The notes under the pieces: generated by a model
What the model saw: the letters and a program-made list of their open reading frames with translations, nothing else
What the model was told of the DNA's origin: nothing
The model's database searches: none
Translations under genes and position numbers: made by a program
Shown here: positions 42,673-51,140 of the stretch, piece after piece
Position numbering within the stretch: position 1 is the first letter of the stretch
How the letters are laid out: each line of letters starts with the position of its first letter
Assembly (NCBI GenBank): GCA_016710325.1
Contig: JADJXK010000002.1
Span: 992,001 to 1,056,000, forward strand
Reading direction: 5' to 3'
Source of the DNA: Candidatus Leptofilum proximum
GTDB lineage: Bacteria; Chloroflexota; Anaerolineae; Promineifilales; Promineifilaceae
DNA: 64,000 bases

Positions 42673-43502
42673 CGGGAATTGGCCGCATTAAGCGACGGCG
42701 TCAGGAAGGTCAGCGTCTGGTCAATCGTTTGCACCGCCAGCCCGTAGTTAAAATCATCAACACTGCCTGCATTCACGCAGGAGAGGTACGCCGGACGGGT
42801 ACGATCCAGCGAATAGATGAAGGAGAGGAAATAGACGAAGTCGATCTCTTCCCAATCACCGGGCACGTCCTTGTAGAAAACGCCAGAGTACAATATATTG
42901 TTGTAAGCGCTCACATAGGTGGAACAGGCTGCGGCATCACCTGCTTTGGCGCCATCGATGCTGCCACGCATGGTTTGCAGCGAGCTATGAATATTGTTCA
43001 TGTTGGCCGTCAGGCCTGCGGCATCAAACGGCAGTTCGGGGAAGACGCCCAAAATGTCGTTGGGGTTGGAAATGTAGTAAACGGTGATCATTTCCGGCTC
43101 GCCGTCATCTTCTGCTTCCTCATCCCCACTTTCTTCGGTCGGTGTAGCGGTAGCGGCTGAAGCGGCAGCCGGGGTGTTGGTGGCGGGTACGGCCGTCTTT
43201 GTCGGTGCAGGTGTGTCGGTGGGTACGGCCGTTGGCGTCTCCGTTGGTTCGGGTGTATCGGTGGGCACCGGCGTTTCGGTTGGCGTGGCCGTGTCCGTGG
43301 GGGCAGGGGTCTCGGTCGGCTCTGGTGTATTGGTAGGTGCGGGTGTATCGGTTGGCGGAACGGCCGTTTCGGTGGGCGTTTCCACAACTTGGGCAACGGC
43401 TGCGGCCGTTGGGGCTGCTTCTTCGCCCCCGCAAGCAGTGCCGCCCCATAACAAAAGCAGCGTAACGATTAATAACCGAACCAGTGATGCAGTGTGTTTC
43501 AT
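42669..43502 (-). CDS. Lipoprotein with long Thr/Pro repeat linker
   Basis: A 277-residue protein with a lipoprotein signal ending GGTAC. Residues about 30-135 are a low-complexity linker of PT, TPAPT and TPTET repeats, likely a flexible spacer through the cell envelope and possibly glycosylated. The C-terminal domain (about 145-277) is helical with a Cys pair (AAACSTYVSAYN and AYLSCVNAGS). No family recognised. Transcribed away from the epimerase gene. Confidence 0.75.
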   Translation of the reverse strand: MKHTASLVRLLIVTLLLLWGGTACGGEEAAPTAAAVAQVVETPTETAVPPTDTPAPTNTPEPTETPAPTDTATPTETPVPTDTPEPTETPTAVPTDTPAPTKTAVPATNTPAAASAATATPTEESGDEEAEDDGEPEMITVYYISNPNDILGVFPELPFDAAGLTANMNNIHSSLQTMRGSIDGAKAGDAAACSTYVSAYNNILYSGVFYKDVPGDWEEIDFVYFLSFIYSLDRTRPAYLSCVNAGSVDDFNYGLAVQTIDQTLTFLTPSLNAANSR

Positions 43503-43820
43503 ATTGTTCTCCTCTATGAGTGAATGATGGTTAAGGCACGGCTTCGTATTTTGCTAACCTGGACAGTGATACAATTTATCCCTGATGCAAAACAATGGAT
43601 ATTTGAAAAACGCGAAACCTGTTAAATTATAGCGAAATTGAATTTGAGCGAGTTGACTTTTCTTTTTTCAAGAAAAGGTTTTTCTTATCTCAAGAGAAGC
43701 TTACAATATAGGCTGGTGTTCATATTTGACCTACGTAACTGTTCAAAATGTGGACAAAATATCTAAATCAAGCTAAGATAGGAAAATGAGAAATTTCTTG
43801 GGCGGCAAGGAGCAACCATT
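43503..43820. other. AT-rich divergent intergenic region
   Basis: About 318 bases between divergent genes, clearly more AT-rich than the surroundings. It holds TTGACT at 43653 without a good -10 at the right distance, a CTTTTCTT...AAGAAAAG hairpin near 43657-43677, and TACAAT at 43702. It must contain the promoters of both flanking genes, but I cannot define them. No reading frame of note. Confidence 0.5.
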
Positions 43821-44741
43821 ATGCGTGTAATTATTACCGGTGGTACCGGGCTCATTGGCACGGCGTTGGCCAAAAATCTAGCAGCCGATGGCCACGAAGT
43901 CATCTCGCTCAGCCGCGACCCGTCGAAACATACCTTTCCTCAAGGGGTACGCGGCGTTGCCTGGGACAGCAAAACGGCCGCCAACTGGGGCCACCTCGCC
44001 AACGGAGCCGACGCGATTGTCAACCTGGCCGGGACACCGATTGCCGGGACCAGGCTTATTCCCTGGCGCTGGACGGCCGATCGCAAACGGCGCATTCGCC
44101 AAAGCCGGATTGATGCGGGAACGGCCGTTACCGAAGCCGTCGCCGCGGCCACGAACAAACCCAAAGTTGTGATCCAATCGTCTGGGGTCGATTACTACGG
44201 CAACGTCAAAAGCGACAAAGTGATCACCGAAGCTGCGCCCAACGGCCGTGGTTTCCTGGCCGATGTCACCGTCGATTGGGAAAACTCCACCGCCGAAGTG
44301 GAAAACATGGGCGTGCGCCGGGTGATCATTCGCAGCGGCATGGTGCTGAGCCTGAAAAGTGGCGCGCTGCGCATTACCGCTCTGCCCTTCCGCTTTTTTG
44401 TGGGTGGCCCCCTGGGCACCGGCGAACAGTGGTGGCCCTGGATTCACCTGGAGGACGAAGCACGGGCCATTCGCTTCTTAATTGAAGAAAAATCGGCCAG
44501 CGGGATCTACAATGTGTGTGCGCCAGAGCCGCTAAAAAATAGAGATTTTGCCAAAACCATTGGCCGCGTCCTGAAGCGGCCGTCGCTGATCCCCGTGCCG
44601 GCCTTTGCCCTGAAGCTGGCTTTGGGTGAAATTGCGGCGATTGTGCTGGACGGCCGTCGCGCCATCCCGCAAAAGCTGCAAAGCCAGGGCTTCGAATTTA
44701 AGTACCCCACCGCCGAGGCTGCCTTACACGATCTGCTCTAG
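43821..44741 (+). CDS. TIGR01777-family sugar-epimerase-like oxidoreductase
   Basis: A 306-residue extended SDR (YfcH/SDR39U1 type). The NAD(P) loop is ITGGTGLIGTALAKNL; AIVNLAGTPIAG follows, then SSGVDYYGN with the Tyr, and the C-terminal DUF1731-like tail (KLALGEIAAIVLDGRRAIPQKL). AAGGAG precedes the ATG. Physiological substrate unknown for the family; it has been linked to cell division in other bacteria. Convergent with the aminotransferase gene. Confidence 0.9.
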   Translation: MRVIITGGTGLIGTALAKNLAADGHEVISLSRDPSKHTFPQGVRGVAWDSKTAANWGHLANGADAIVNLAGTPIAGTRLIPWRWTADRKRRIRQSRIDAGTAVTEAVAAATNKPKVVIQSSGVDYYGNVKSDKVITEAAPNGRGFLADVTVDWENSTAEVENMGVRRVIIRSGMVLSLKSGALRITALPFRFFVGGPLGTGEQWWPWIHLEDEARAIRFLIEEKSASGIYNVCAPEPLKNRDFAKTIGRVLKRPSLIPVPAFALKLALGEIAAIVLDGRRAIPQKLQSQGFEFKYPTAEAALHDLL

Positions 44742-44754
44742 CCATAACCAAGGT

Positions 44755-46002
44755 CTACGCCGGTGCATCATACTCCAGAGTGGCAATCTTCACGCAGAGG
44801 GCCACCACCTCCATCGCCTGGGCCACTTCGGCCACGGGCGGGCGGCTGGGGGAGAGGCGAATGTTGCTGTTGTTGGGGTCTTTTTCATGGGGATAGGTGG
44901 CGCCTGCCGGAGTGAGGGCTACACCCCCACCCTTGGCCAGTTCCACTACGCGGTCGGCGACCGGGCAGATCGTGTCCAGGCTGACAAAGTAACCGCCTTT
45001 GGGAGTGGTCCAGGTGGCGTAACGGCCGTTGCCCAATTCCCGCGTCAACACTTCCTGTACCGCCTCAAACTTGGGCCGCAGCAGGGTGGCATGATCGCGC
45101 ATCAGCCCTTCCAGACCGCCGGGATAACTATTGATGAACTTGACGTGCCGGTACTGCTCCACCTTGTTGGGGCCAATTGACTGGAAGCCGGTGAGCTTGT
45201 TCAGGTAAGCCACGTTGGCCACGCTGCTGGCCATAAAGCCAATCCCCGCCCCGGCAAAAGTGATTTTGGAAGTAGAGCCAAAGAGGATGACCCGGTCCGG
45301 ATTGCCGGCCGCTTCGGCGGCGCGCAGCAGGTTGAGCGGTTCGGCCGGGTCGTCGGTGAGGTGGTGCACGCGGTAGGCGTCGTCGGCGAAGATGGTGAAG
45401 TCGGGAGCGGCCGTTTTCATGCTGGCCAGGCGGCGTACCGTTTCATCGGAGACCGTGTCGCCAGTGGGGTTGCTGTAGGTGGGCACAAACATGATGCCCT
45501 TGACCGACGGATCGCTGGCGGCGAGCGCTTCCACGGCATCCATGTCTGGCCCGTCTGGCGTGATGCCCACGCTCAGCATTTCAAAGCCCAGGGCATCGAG
45601 CAGGGCAAAGTGGCGGTCATAACCCGGCACGGTAATGATCATCTTGGGCGATTGGTTAAACCACGGTCCGTCGCTGTGCTTGAGGCCGCGCAGCAAGGCC
45701 CACATCAGCGTGTTGCTCATCATCTTCAGGCTGGCGTTGTTGCCCACGATCATCTCTTCTGGCTCGACGCCCAGAATTGTGGCAAACAGGGCGCGGGCTT
45801 CCGGCAGCCCAGCCTGCCCGCCCGGATAATTACGCAGAGCAATACCGCTGGGCGTCACCAGGTCGGTCTCATCCAAAATAGTCAGCATGGGGTTGGAGAG
45901 ATCAAAATCAGCATCGGACGGCTGGCCGCGCTGCATGTTGAGGCTGAGGTTCATTGCCTGAACGGCCTGGTATTTTTCATGTAATGCTTGTAGTGTGTCC
46001 AT
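44755..46002 (-). CDS. Class I aspartate-aminotransferase-like enzyme (Ic type)
   Basis: A 415-residue PLP-dependent enzyme. N-terminal MQRGQPSDADFDLSNPML, an ALRNYPGGQAGL substrate region, and the PLP Lys in GSTSKITFAGAGIGF are characteristic of the actinobacterial-type aspartate aminotransferases (subgroup Ic). FADDAY holds the PLP-ring Asp and NPTGDTVS the conserved Asn. It would interconvert aspartate/2-oxoglutarate with oxaloacetate/glutamate. GGAG precedes the ATG. Confidence 0.9.
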   Translation of the reverse strand: MDTLQALHEKYQAVQAMNLSLNMQRGQPSDADFDLSNPMLTILDETDLVTPSGIALRNYPGGQAGLPEARALFATILGVEPEEMIVGNNASLKMMSNTLMWALLRGLKHSDGPWFNQSPKMIITVPGYDRHFALLDALGFEMLSVGITPDGPDMDAVEALAASDPSVKGIMFVPTYSNPTGDTVSDETVRRLASMKTAAPDFTIFADDAYRVHHLTDDPAEPLNLLRAAEAAGNPDRVILFGSTSKITFAGAGIGFMASSVANVAYLNKLTGFQSIGPNKVEQYRHVKFINSYPGGLEGLMRDHATLLRPKFEAVQEVLTRELGNGRYATWTTPKGGYFVSLDTICPVADRVVELAKGGGVALTPAGATYPHEKDPNNSNIRLSPSRPPVAEVAQAMEVVALCVKIATLEYDAPA

Positions 46003-46296
46003 AATTATTGCTCCGTCGAAAGGTTTCGGTAAAAAACGGGAGCTGAAAGTGGGCGGCTGCAGCAGGTGTGGGTGATGATCTTTTGTAGCACAAACGGCCG
46101 TTCGTGCAACATTTCACTAAGCGCAGCCACATAAACAAACGTTTCGCGCAAAGACGCAAAGTTCTAACTATAAAGCCTTTGCGTCTTTGCTTGAAAACAA
46201 AGTGTGGCAAACAGTTGAAAGGCGGGCAACAATTTTGCAGGGATGTTGCAGACGAATTTCATCGAAGCAGTGAAAATCCAGGTATAATCGCTCCCC
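46003..46296. other. Divergent intergenic region with a hairpin repeat
   Basis: 294 bases between the aminotransferase and peptidase genes. It contains one ACGGCCGT site, the inverted repeat GCAAAGACGCAAAG...CTTTGCGTCTTTGC (46148-46190), and TATAAT at 46283 just before the peptidase ATG. Confidence 0.55.
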
Positions 46297-48588
46297 ATGA
46301 CAGACGCAAAACATATCCCCATGATTCAAGAACTCATCGAGCTGCCCACGCTGGAAACGGCGCAAATTTCGCCAGACGGCCGTTTGGTCGCCTACGAACT
46401 CAGCCAGCCGGATTGGGAAAAAGACAGCTACATCTCACAAATCTGGTTGGTGTCCACTGAGGTGGCCACTGAGGGCAAGCCCGAGCCACGCCAGCTGACC
46501 TTTGCCGCCAACGGCAGCCGTCACCCGCGCTGGTCGCCTGACGGCCGTTTCCTGGCCTTCATTTCCAAACGCGAGGGGGACGAGGCGGGGCAACTTTACC
46601 GGCTGGCCACCACCGGCGGCGAGGCGGAGCGGCTGAGCGAGAGCAAAACCGAGGTGCAGCAGTTCCTGTGGGCGCCGGATGGCCAGTCGCTGGCGTTTAC
46701 GGCCGTTGATCCCGAATCCGAAGCGGACAAGGAACGAGAAAAAACGTTTGGCAAGTATCAGGTGGAGGATGAAGATTTTCAGTACACCCACCTGTGGCAG
46801 CTGACCCTGCCCGATAAAAAGCAGCGCCGCCTGACAGGCGGCAAGCAGTTTACCGTCACCCAATTTCGCTGGTCGCCGGACGGAAAGTTCATCGCCTTTA
46901 CTGCCCCGCCCAACCCCGACATGGGCGTTTTTGAGGAGGCACGGCTGTACCAGGTGGAACTGTCGAGCCTGAAACTGGAAACCTTGTCGCCACCTGGCTA
47001 CAGCACACCTGCTTACGCGCCAGACGGCCGTTTCCTTTTCTGCCTCCAGTTTGGCGGAACGTATTACCGGCCAGAAAAACCGGCGCTGCTCGACCTGGCC
47101 ACCCGGGAGCTTAAACCCATACCCACCCGCTTCGAGGAAAACATCATGCCCCTGGTGTGGTTGGCTGATGGGCTGCTGTTTACGGCCGTCGCCGGCACCA
47201 GTCTTCATTTTTACCGGCTGGACACGGCCAACGGCGGCGTGACGCAGCTCTCGCCCAACCTCGACGAGGGCTGGTTAACCTTTGCCCACATGGCCAGCGT
47301 GCGCAAGGACGGCCGTGTGGCGGCGATGGTGATGGAAAACGGCCGTCAGGTGGCCGAGGTGGTGCTGTTTGATCTGCAAACTAGCGAATGGCGCAACCTG
47401 ACCAATCTCAGCGAAGCCGTCGCCGACTGGCAGTTGGGCGAGCCGGAGCCGTACCAGTGGCAAAGTTCGGATGGAACGGCCGTAGAAGGTGTGCTCACCA
47501 AGCCGGTCGATTTTGATCCCCAGAAGAAATATCCCCTGCTGGTGGCCATTCACGGCGGCCCGGGCTGGGTATCGCTGCTGCAAAAGGTGGCCCGCTACGA
47601 CCGCCGCCTCTACCCGCTGCCGCTGTGGACAGCCAAAGAGGCCATCATTTTGCAGCCCAACTATCGCGGCAGCCTGGGTTATGGCGCGGCCTTCCAGGCA
47701 CACAACGTGCGTAACCTCGGCCTGGGCGACTACAATGACGTCATCAGCGGCGTCGATGCGCTGATTGGCGAGGGCTGGGTCGATGACAACCGGGTGGGGG
47801 CGATGGGCTGGAGCCAGGGCGGTTACATCTCCATGTTCATCAGCACCTACAGCGACCGCTTCAAAGCGATTTCTGCCGGGGCGGGCATCGCCAACTGGAT
47901 GACGTATTATGTCAACACGGACGTACATCCGTTTACGCGCCACTATCTGGAAGCCACACCGTGGGACGAGATGGAGATTTACGCCCAGACCTCGCCGATG
48001 ACTTACATCAAAACGGCGCAGACCCCGACGCTGATCCAACACGGCCGTAAGGATGCCCGCGTCCCCCTGCCCAACGCCTACGAGCTGTACCAGGGTCTGC
48101 GCGACATGAACGTGCCGGTGCGGCTGGTGACCTACCCTGGCATGCCGCATGGGCCACAAAAGCCGCGCCAATCGCGCCAGATTATGCAAGACAACCTGGA
48201 CTGGTTTAACCGGTGGATTTGGGGTGAGGAGAAAGAGGTGGCGAAACGGCCGTGTTACATCGGCTACGGCAGCGCGGCCCAGCTGGAGGAACTGCGCCAC
48301 TGGGCCATCCGGGATGAGGCCGACTGCTTTGCCTTCTCCGCCAGCGACGGCCTCATCGCCCCAAACGGCGACACCGCAGCTGCGGAGCTAACGCTGCATG
48401 AAGCGGCCAGCCTGGCCGAAAAGATTGCCCAGCAGCTAGAAGGCCTCAATTGCAGCAAGGTGGTGTTGTATTCGGAGAAGGTGGGGGAACGGCCGTCTGC
48501 CCAAACCGTGCTCGGCTGCCTGCACCTGGCGGCAGCACAGGCTGGGGGGCTGAAGGTGGTGCATGAGGAGGTGTGGGACGGTGCGTAG
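46297..48588 (+). CDS. S9-family prolyl oligopeptidase-like peptidase with extra C-terminal domain
   Basis: A 763-residue serine peptidase. Residues about 20-390 are a beta-propeller with WSPDGRFLAF-type blades. The alpha/beta hydrolase domain (about 395-645) has Ser506 in GWSQGG, Asp in HGRKDARVP and His in YPGMPHGPQ; acylaminoacyl/dipeptidyl peptidases are the nearest family. The last 110 or so residues (from CYIGYGSAAQLEELRHW) are not part of the usual fold and look alpha/beta. No SD is present; TATAAT eight bases before the ATG suggests a leaderless transcript. Confidence 0.9.
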   Translation: MTDAKHIPMIQELIELPTLETAQISPDGRLVAYELSQPDWEKDSYISQIWLVSTEVATEGKPEPRQLTFAANGSRHPRWSPDGRFLAFISKREGDEAGQLYRLATTGGEAERLSESKTEVQQFLWAPDGQSLAFTAVDPESEADKEREKTFGKYQVEDEDFQYTHLWQLTLPDKKQRRLTGGKQFTVTQFRWSPDGKFIAFTAPPNPDMGVFEEARLYQVELSSLKLETLSPPGYSTPAYAPDGRFLFCLQFGGTYYRPEKPALLDLATRELKPIPTRFEENIMPLVWLADGLLFTAVAGTSLHFYRLDTANGGVTQLSPNLDEGWLTFAHMASVRKDGRVAAMVMENGRQVAEVVLFDLQTSEWRNLTNLSEAVADWQLGEPEPYQWQSSDGTAVEGVLTKPVDFDPQKKYPLLVAIHGGPGWVSLLQKVARYDRRLYPLPLWTAKEAIILQPNYRGSLGYGAAFQAHNVRNLGLGDYNDVISGVDALIGEGWVDDNRVGAMGWSQGGYISMFISTYSDRFKAISAGAGIANWMTYYVNTDVHPFTRHYLEATPWDEMEIYAQTSPMTYIKTAQTPTLIQHGRKDARVPLPNAYELYQGLRDMNVPVRLVTYPGMPHGPQKPRQSRQIMQDNLDWFNRWIWGEEKEVAKRPCYIGYGSAAQLEELRHWAIRDEADCFAFSASDGLIAPNGDTAAAELTLHEAASLAEKIAQQLEGLNCSKVVLYSEKVGERPSAQTVLGCLHLAAAQAGGLKVVHEEVWDGA

Positions 48589-48609
48589 AGACGTGGCAAT
48601 GCAACGTCT

Positions 48610-49569
48610 CTACTGTTTTGTCCCATCGGGCAAGGTTGCACTCTTCAGTGACTTCACCGTTGCCAGCTGCTCGGGCGTGACCCGTGCGCCGGTCATGTCG
48701 GCGCCGCTGAGGTCCGCACCGGTGAGATCGGCGTTGAAAAGGTAAGCGCCGCGCAGGTTGGTCCAGTTGAGGTAAGCGCCGGACAGATTAGCCCCGTTCA
48801 GATTGGCTTTTTCCAGATTAGCTTCGCTCAGCGTGCCCCCTTTCAGGTTGACAAAATGAAGCTTGGCGTTGGCCAGCTGCGCCTTGCGCAAGCTGGAGCC
48901 GCGCATATCCAGGCCGTTGATCTTTGCTTCAGACAAGTTCACCTCGTCCAGGTTGGCCATATTGATTTCCGCGCCAAAGAGGTTCACGTGGCGCAAATCC
49001 TGCCCGGTGAGCTTAACGCCGGTCAGGTCGGCACGGGCAAAATGGGCGTCGGCCAATTTGGCCCCGCGCAGATCCGCCTCCTCCATTTTGGCCCCTTCAA
49101 AACTCACCCCGGTCAGGTCCGCCTGGCGAAAATCAACCTTATTGAGCTGCGCCCGCTCAAAAATCGCCCCCACCAACGACGCGCCATTGAGCACGGCGCT
49201 GTTCAAGTTGGCTTCGACAAGGCTGGCGCCGTGCAGTGAGCCATCCGTCAACCAGCCCTCGGACTTCAGCTCGGCGACGGCGCGCAGGGTGATGGCGTTG
49301 CTGGCGCTGCCCAGCTCGCGGATGAGCAGCTCTTTGCGCCGCTGGCTCTCGCGCCGCTCGTTGAGGTAGTCGATGAGCAGCACGGTGGTGGCGATGCTGA
49401 ACAGCTCAGAGCTGATGTTGGCGTAAAAATCTTCCACCACATCGCTGAACGTGATGCGCCCTGGATGCTGGTTGAAGAAACCAGACACACCAAAAACCAG
49501 CGCCAGGACGAGGAAGATGACGCCCACCAGGCGGGTGATGTTCATCGTTTTGAGGTCAAACTTGCCCAT
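48610..49569 (-). CDS. Pentapeptide-repeat protein with N-terminal membrane segments
   Basis: A 319-residue protein. Two hydrophobic segments (about 12-30 and 52-70) are followed by a charged stretch (NERRESQRRKELLIREL), then about 28 tandem pentapeptides of the A(D/N)LXX kind from residue 110 to 305 (LSEANLEKANLNGANLSGAYL region). Such repeats form a right-handed square helix. The membrane part resembles small integral proteins that recruit it to the membrane. Role unknown. GGAG precedes the ATG. Confidence 0.88.
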   Translation of the reverse strand: MGKFDLKTMNITRLVGVIFLVLALVFGVSGFFNQHPGRITFSDVVEDFYANISSELFSIATTVLLIDYLNERRESQRRKELLIRELGSASNAITLRAVAELKSEGWLTDGSLHGASLVEANLNSAVLNGASLVGAIFERAQLNKVDFRQADLTGVSFEGAKMEEADLRGAKLADAHFARADLTGVKLTGQDLRHVNLFGAEINMANLDEVNLSEAKINGLDMRGSSLRKAQLANAKLHFVNLKGGTLSEANLEKANLNGANLSGAYLNWTNLRGAYLFNADLTGADLSGADMTGARVTPEQLATVKSLKSATLPDGTKQ

Positions 49570-49588
49570 GTGTTAACTCCAGAAAACG

Positions 49589-49664
49589 AACCGCAGAGAC
49601 GCGGAGAACGCAGAGATTTTTTTGCACATTTATTAAACTCCGCGGCCTCTGCGTCTCCGCGGTT
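49589..49664. repeat. AACCGCAGAGACGC inverted repeat
   Basis: AACCGCAGAGACGCGGAG at the left and the near-complement CTGCGTCTCCGCGGTT at the right, with an AT-rich centre. It fills the gap between two same-strand genes. Confidence 0.75.
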
Positions 49665-49669
49665 AATAA

Positions 49670-50542
49670 TTAAAGGTGGAGTTCTACGGCCGAATTCGAC
49701 AACACCACCTCATCCCGCTCAGCCACCTTGCTCTGGAAAAGGATGCGCGTATCCGATTCGCGCCACATTTCGGTGACGATGGTTTCGCCGGGGAAGACGT
49801 GTTTGCTGAAGCGCACTTTGATGCTTTTGAAGCGGGCCGGGTCATTGCCCGCAAAATGCTTGAGCACGGCGCGACCAGCAAAGCCAAAGGTGCAGAGTCC
49901 GTGCAAAATGGGCTGGCGGAAGCCGCCCAGCACCGCCATTTGCGGATCGGCGTGCAGCGGGTTGCCATCGCCGGAGCTGAGGCGGTAGAGCAGCGCCTGG
50001 TCGGGCCGGGTTTGCTGCTGGTGCACAGCGTCTGGTGGGCGGTTGGGCGGCAGGTTTTCTTCGCTGGTGGAGGGGCCGCGCTCGCCGCCAAAGTCGCCCA
50101 GGCCGCGAATAAAAACCGACGACTGGTTAAAGGCGACTTCGTTGCCCTGGCCGTCCGTGCTGATGACATCGGTGAGGACGACCGCACCTTTGCCTTTGTC
50201 GTAGACGGCCGTAATCCTCGCCGTGTTGTGAATGGTGGCGGAGTTGGGAAGCGGCCGTTTTAATTCCAAATATTGCTCGCCGTGCAGCAGCATCATCGGG
50301 TCAAATTCCAGTCCTGGCACCTGTGTAATTTGCCAGAAAAGCACAAAAGGAAACACCACCGCCATCGTCGGCAGCGGTGCGAAGTCGCTGCTCAGCTCGT
50401 AGACAAACTTGAGCTCGTCCGGGTCCACCGGATCGGCCGCCGCCCCCACGGACAGCGCGTACAGGCTCACGTCCCGCTCGGTGTAAATGTAATCCGCAGG
50501 TTTATATTCGTGCCCTAACACTTTTTCTAAATTAATTGACAT
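49670..50542 (-). CDS. MaoC-type (R)-enoyl-CoA hydratase
   Basis: A 290-residue double hot-dog protein like hydratase 2 of peroxisomal multifunctional enzyme. The C-terminal hot-dog has the active-site pattern GDGNPLHADPQMAVLGGFRQPILHG with the Asp and His. The N-terminal hot-dog (about 15-130) is the non-catalytic half. It would hydrate trans-2-enoyl-CoA to (R)-3-hydroxyacyl-CoA. ATG 50542 with AGGAG six bases upstream is chosen over a TTG one codon earlier. Two acyl-CoA dehydrogenases are encoded nearby, which fits fatty-acid metabolism. Confidence 0.9.
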   Translation of the reverse strand: MSINLEKVLGHEYKPADYIYTERDVSLYALSVGAAADPVDPDELKFVYELSSDFAPLPTMAVVFPFVLFWQITQVPGLEFDPMMLLHGEQYLELKRPLPNSATIHNTARITAVYDKGKGAVVLTDVISTDGQGNEVAFNQSSVFIRGLGDFGGERGPSTSEENLPPNRPPDAVHQQQTRPDQALLYRLSSGDGNPLHADPQMAVLGGFRQPILHGLCTFGFAGRAVLKHFAGNDPARFKSIKVRFSKHVFPGETIVTEMWRESDTRILFQSKVAERDEVVLSNSAVELHL

Positions 50543-50603
50543 CAAATACTCCTGACAATTGCAGCATAGTTCATTTCTACGGAAACGATTTTTACCATTT
50601 TAT

Positions 50604-50693
50604 GTCATGCTGAGGTCCTCCGAAGCATCCCTCTAAACTGAACCAGCCGAGACCATAGGGATTCTTCGCTCCGAAGACTCCGCTCAGAATGAC
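50604..50693. repeat. GTCATGCTGAGG-ended inverted repeat
   Basis: A 90 bp element bounded by GTCAT and ATGAC with internal complementary blocks (CTGAGGTCCTCCGAAGCATC and the CCGAAGACTCCGCTCAG side). Related in its ends to 9879-9986. Noncoding. Confidence 0.6.
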
Positions 50694-50753
50694 AATTCGA
50701 GATTAAATTTGTAAAGGAGATTTTGCCTTTTATGAACCATGCCGAAATTACTC

Positions 50754-50803
50754 AATTACCCAATTACTCAATTACCAGGTGGTAATTGAGTAATTGGGTA
50801 ATT
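50754..50803. terminator. Perfect 23 bp palindromic repeat at the end of the MazG-like gene
   Basis: Arms 50754-50776 and 50781-50803 are perfect complements around a four-base loop; same family as 1713-1770 and 63449-63480. The right arm overlaps the stop codon of the MazG-like gene, so it would form a stable hairpin at the 3' end of that operon. Confidence 0.8.
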
Positions 50804-51140
50804 ATTGTTGCAGCTTGGGATTGTTGGCGTGGCGATCTTTGTCGCGGGTGGTTTTTTTGGCCATGTTTTGGTGGAAAGCGGCCGTTAAATCCACGCCGGT
50901 CTGGTTGGCAATGCAGGTGAGCACAAACAACACGTCGGCCAGTTCGTCGGCCAGGTTGACCGTTTCATCGCTTTTTTTGAAGCTTTGGTCACCGTACTGC
51001 CGGGCCATGATGCGGGCCACTTCGCCAACTTCTTCCATGAGAACGGCCGTATTCGTCAATTCCGAATAGTAGCGCACGCCAATCGTCCGCACCCACTCGT
51101 CCACTGTCTTCTGCATTTGCCGGATCGTGAGTTCGCTCAT
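50802..51140 (-). CDS. MazG-like nucleotide pyrophosphohydrolase
   Basis: A 112-residue all-alpha NTP pyrophosphatase. The metal-binding EEVGEVARIMAR (EExxE type) and DELADVLFVLTC (ExxD) motifs are intact. Known: such enzymes hydrolyse (d)NTPs, including damaged or excess nucleotides. Its ATG overlaps the stop of the upstream nucleotidyltransferase gene by four bases, so they are co-translated. The C terminus ends where a palindromic repeat begins. Confidence 0.88.
   Translation of the reverse strand: MSELTIRQMQKTVDEWVRTIGVRYYSELTNTAVLMEEVGEVARIMARQYGDQSFKKSDETVNLADELADVLFVLTCIANQTGVDLTAAFHQNMAKKTTRDKDRHANNPKLQQ

Noticed and set aside
43120..43500. Open frames on the + strand across the lipoprotein linker (Val/Gly-rich translation)
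   Set aside because: They are the reverse reading of the repetitive Thr/Pro linker of the real lipoprotein gene on the other strand.
48620..49300. Long + strand frames across the pentapeptide gene
   Set aside because: The strict repeat composition keeps antisense frames open; only the minus-strand reading gives pentapeptide repeats with membrane segments and an SD.
50731..50786. Short frame on the + strand after AAAGGAG (ATG near 50731, about 16 codons)
   Set aside because: Most of it is encoded by the palindromic repeat, the SD spacing is too long, and it ends inside the repeat loop. Probably chance.
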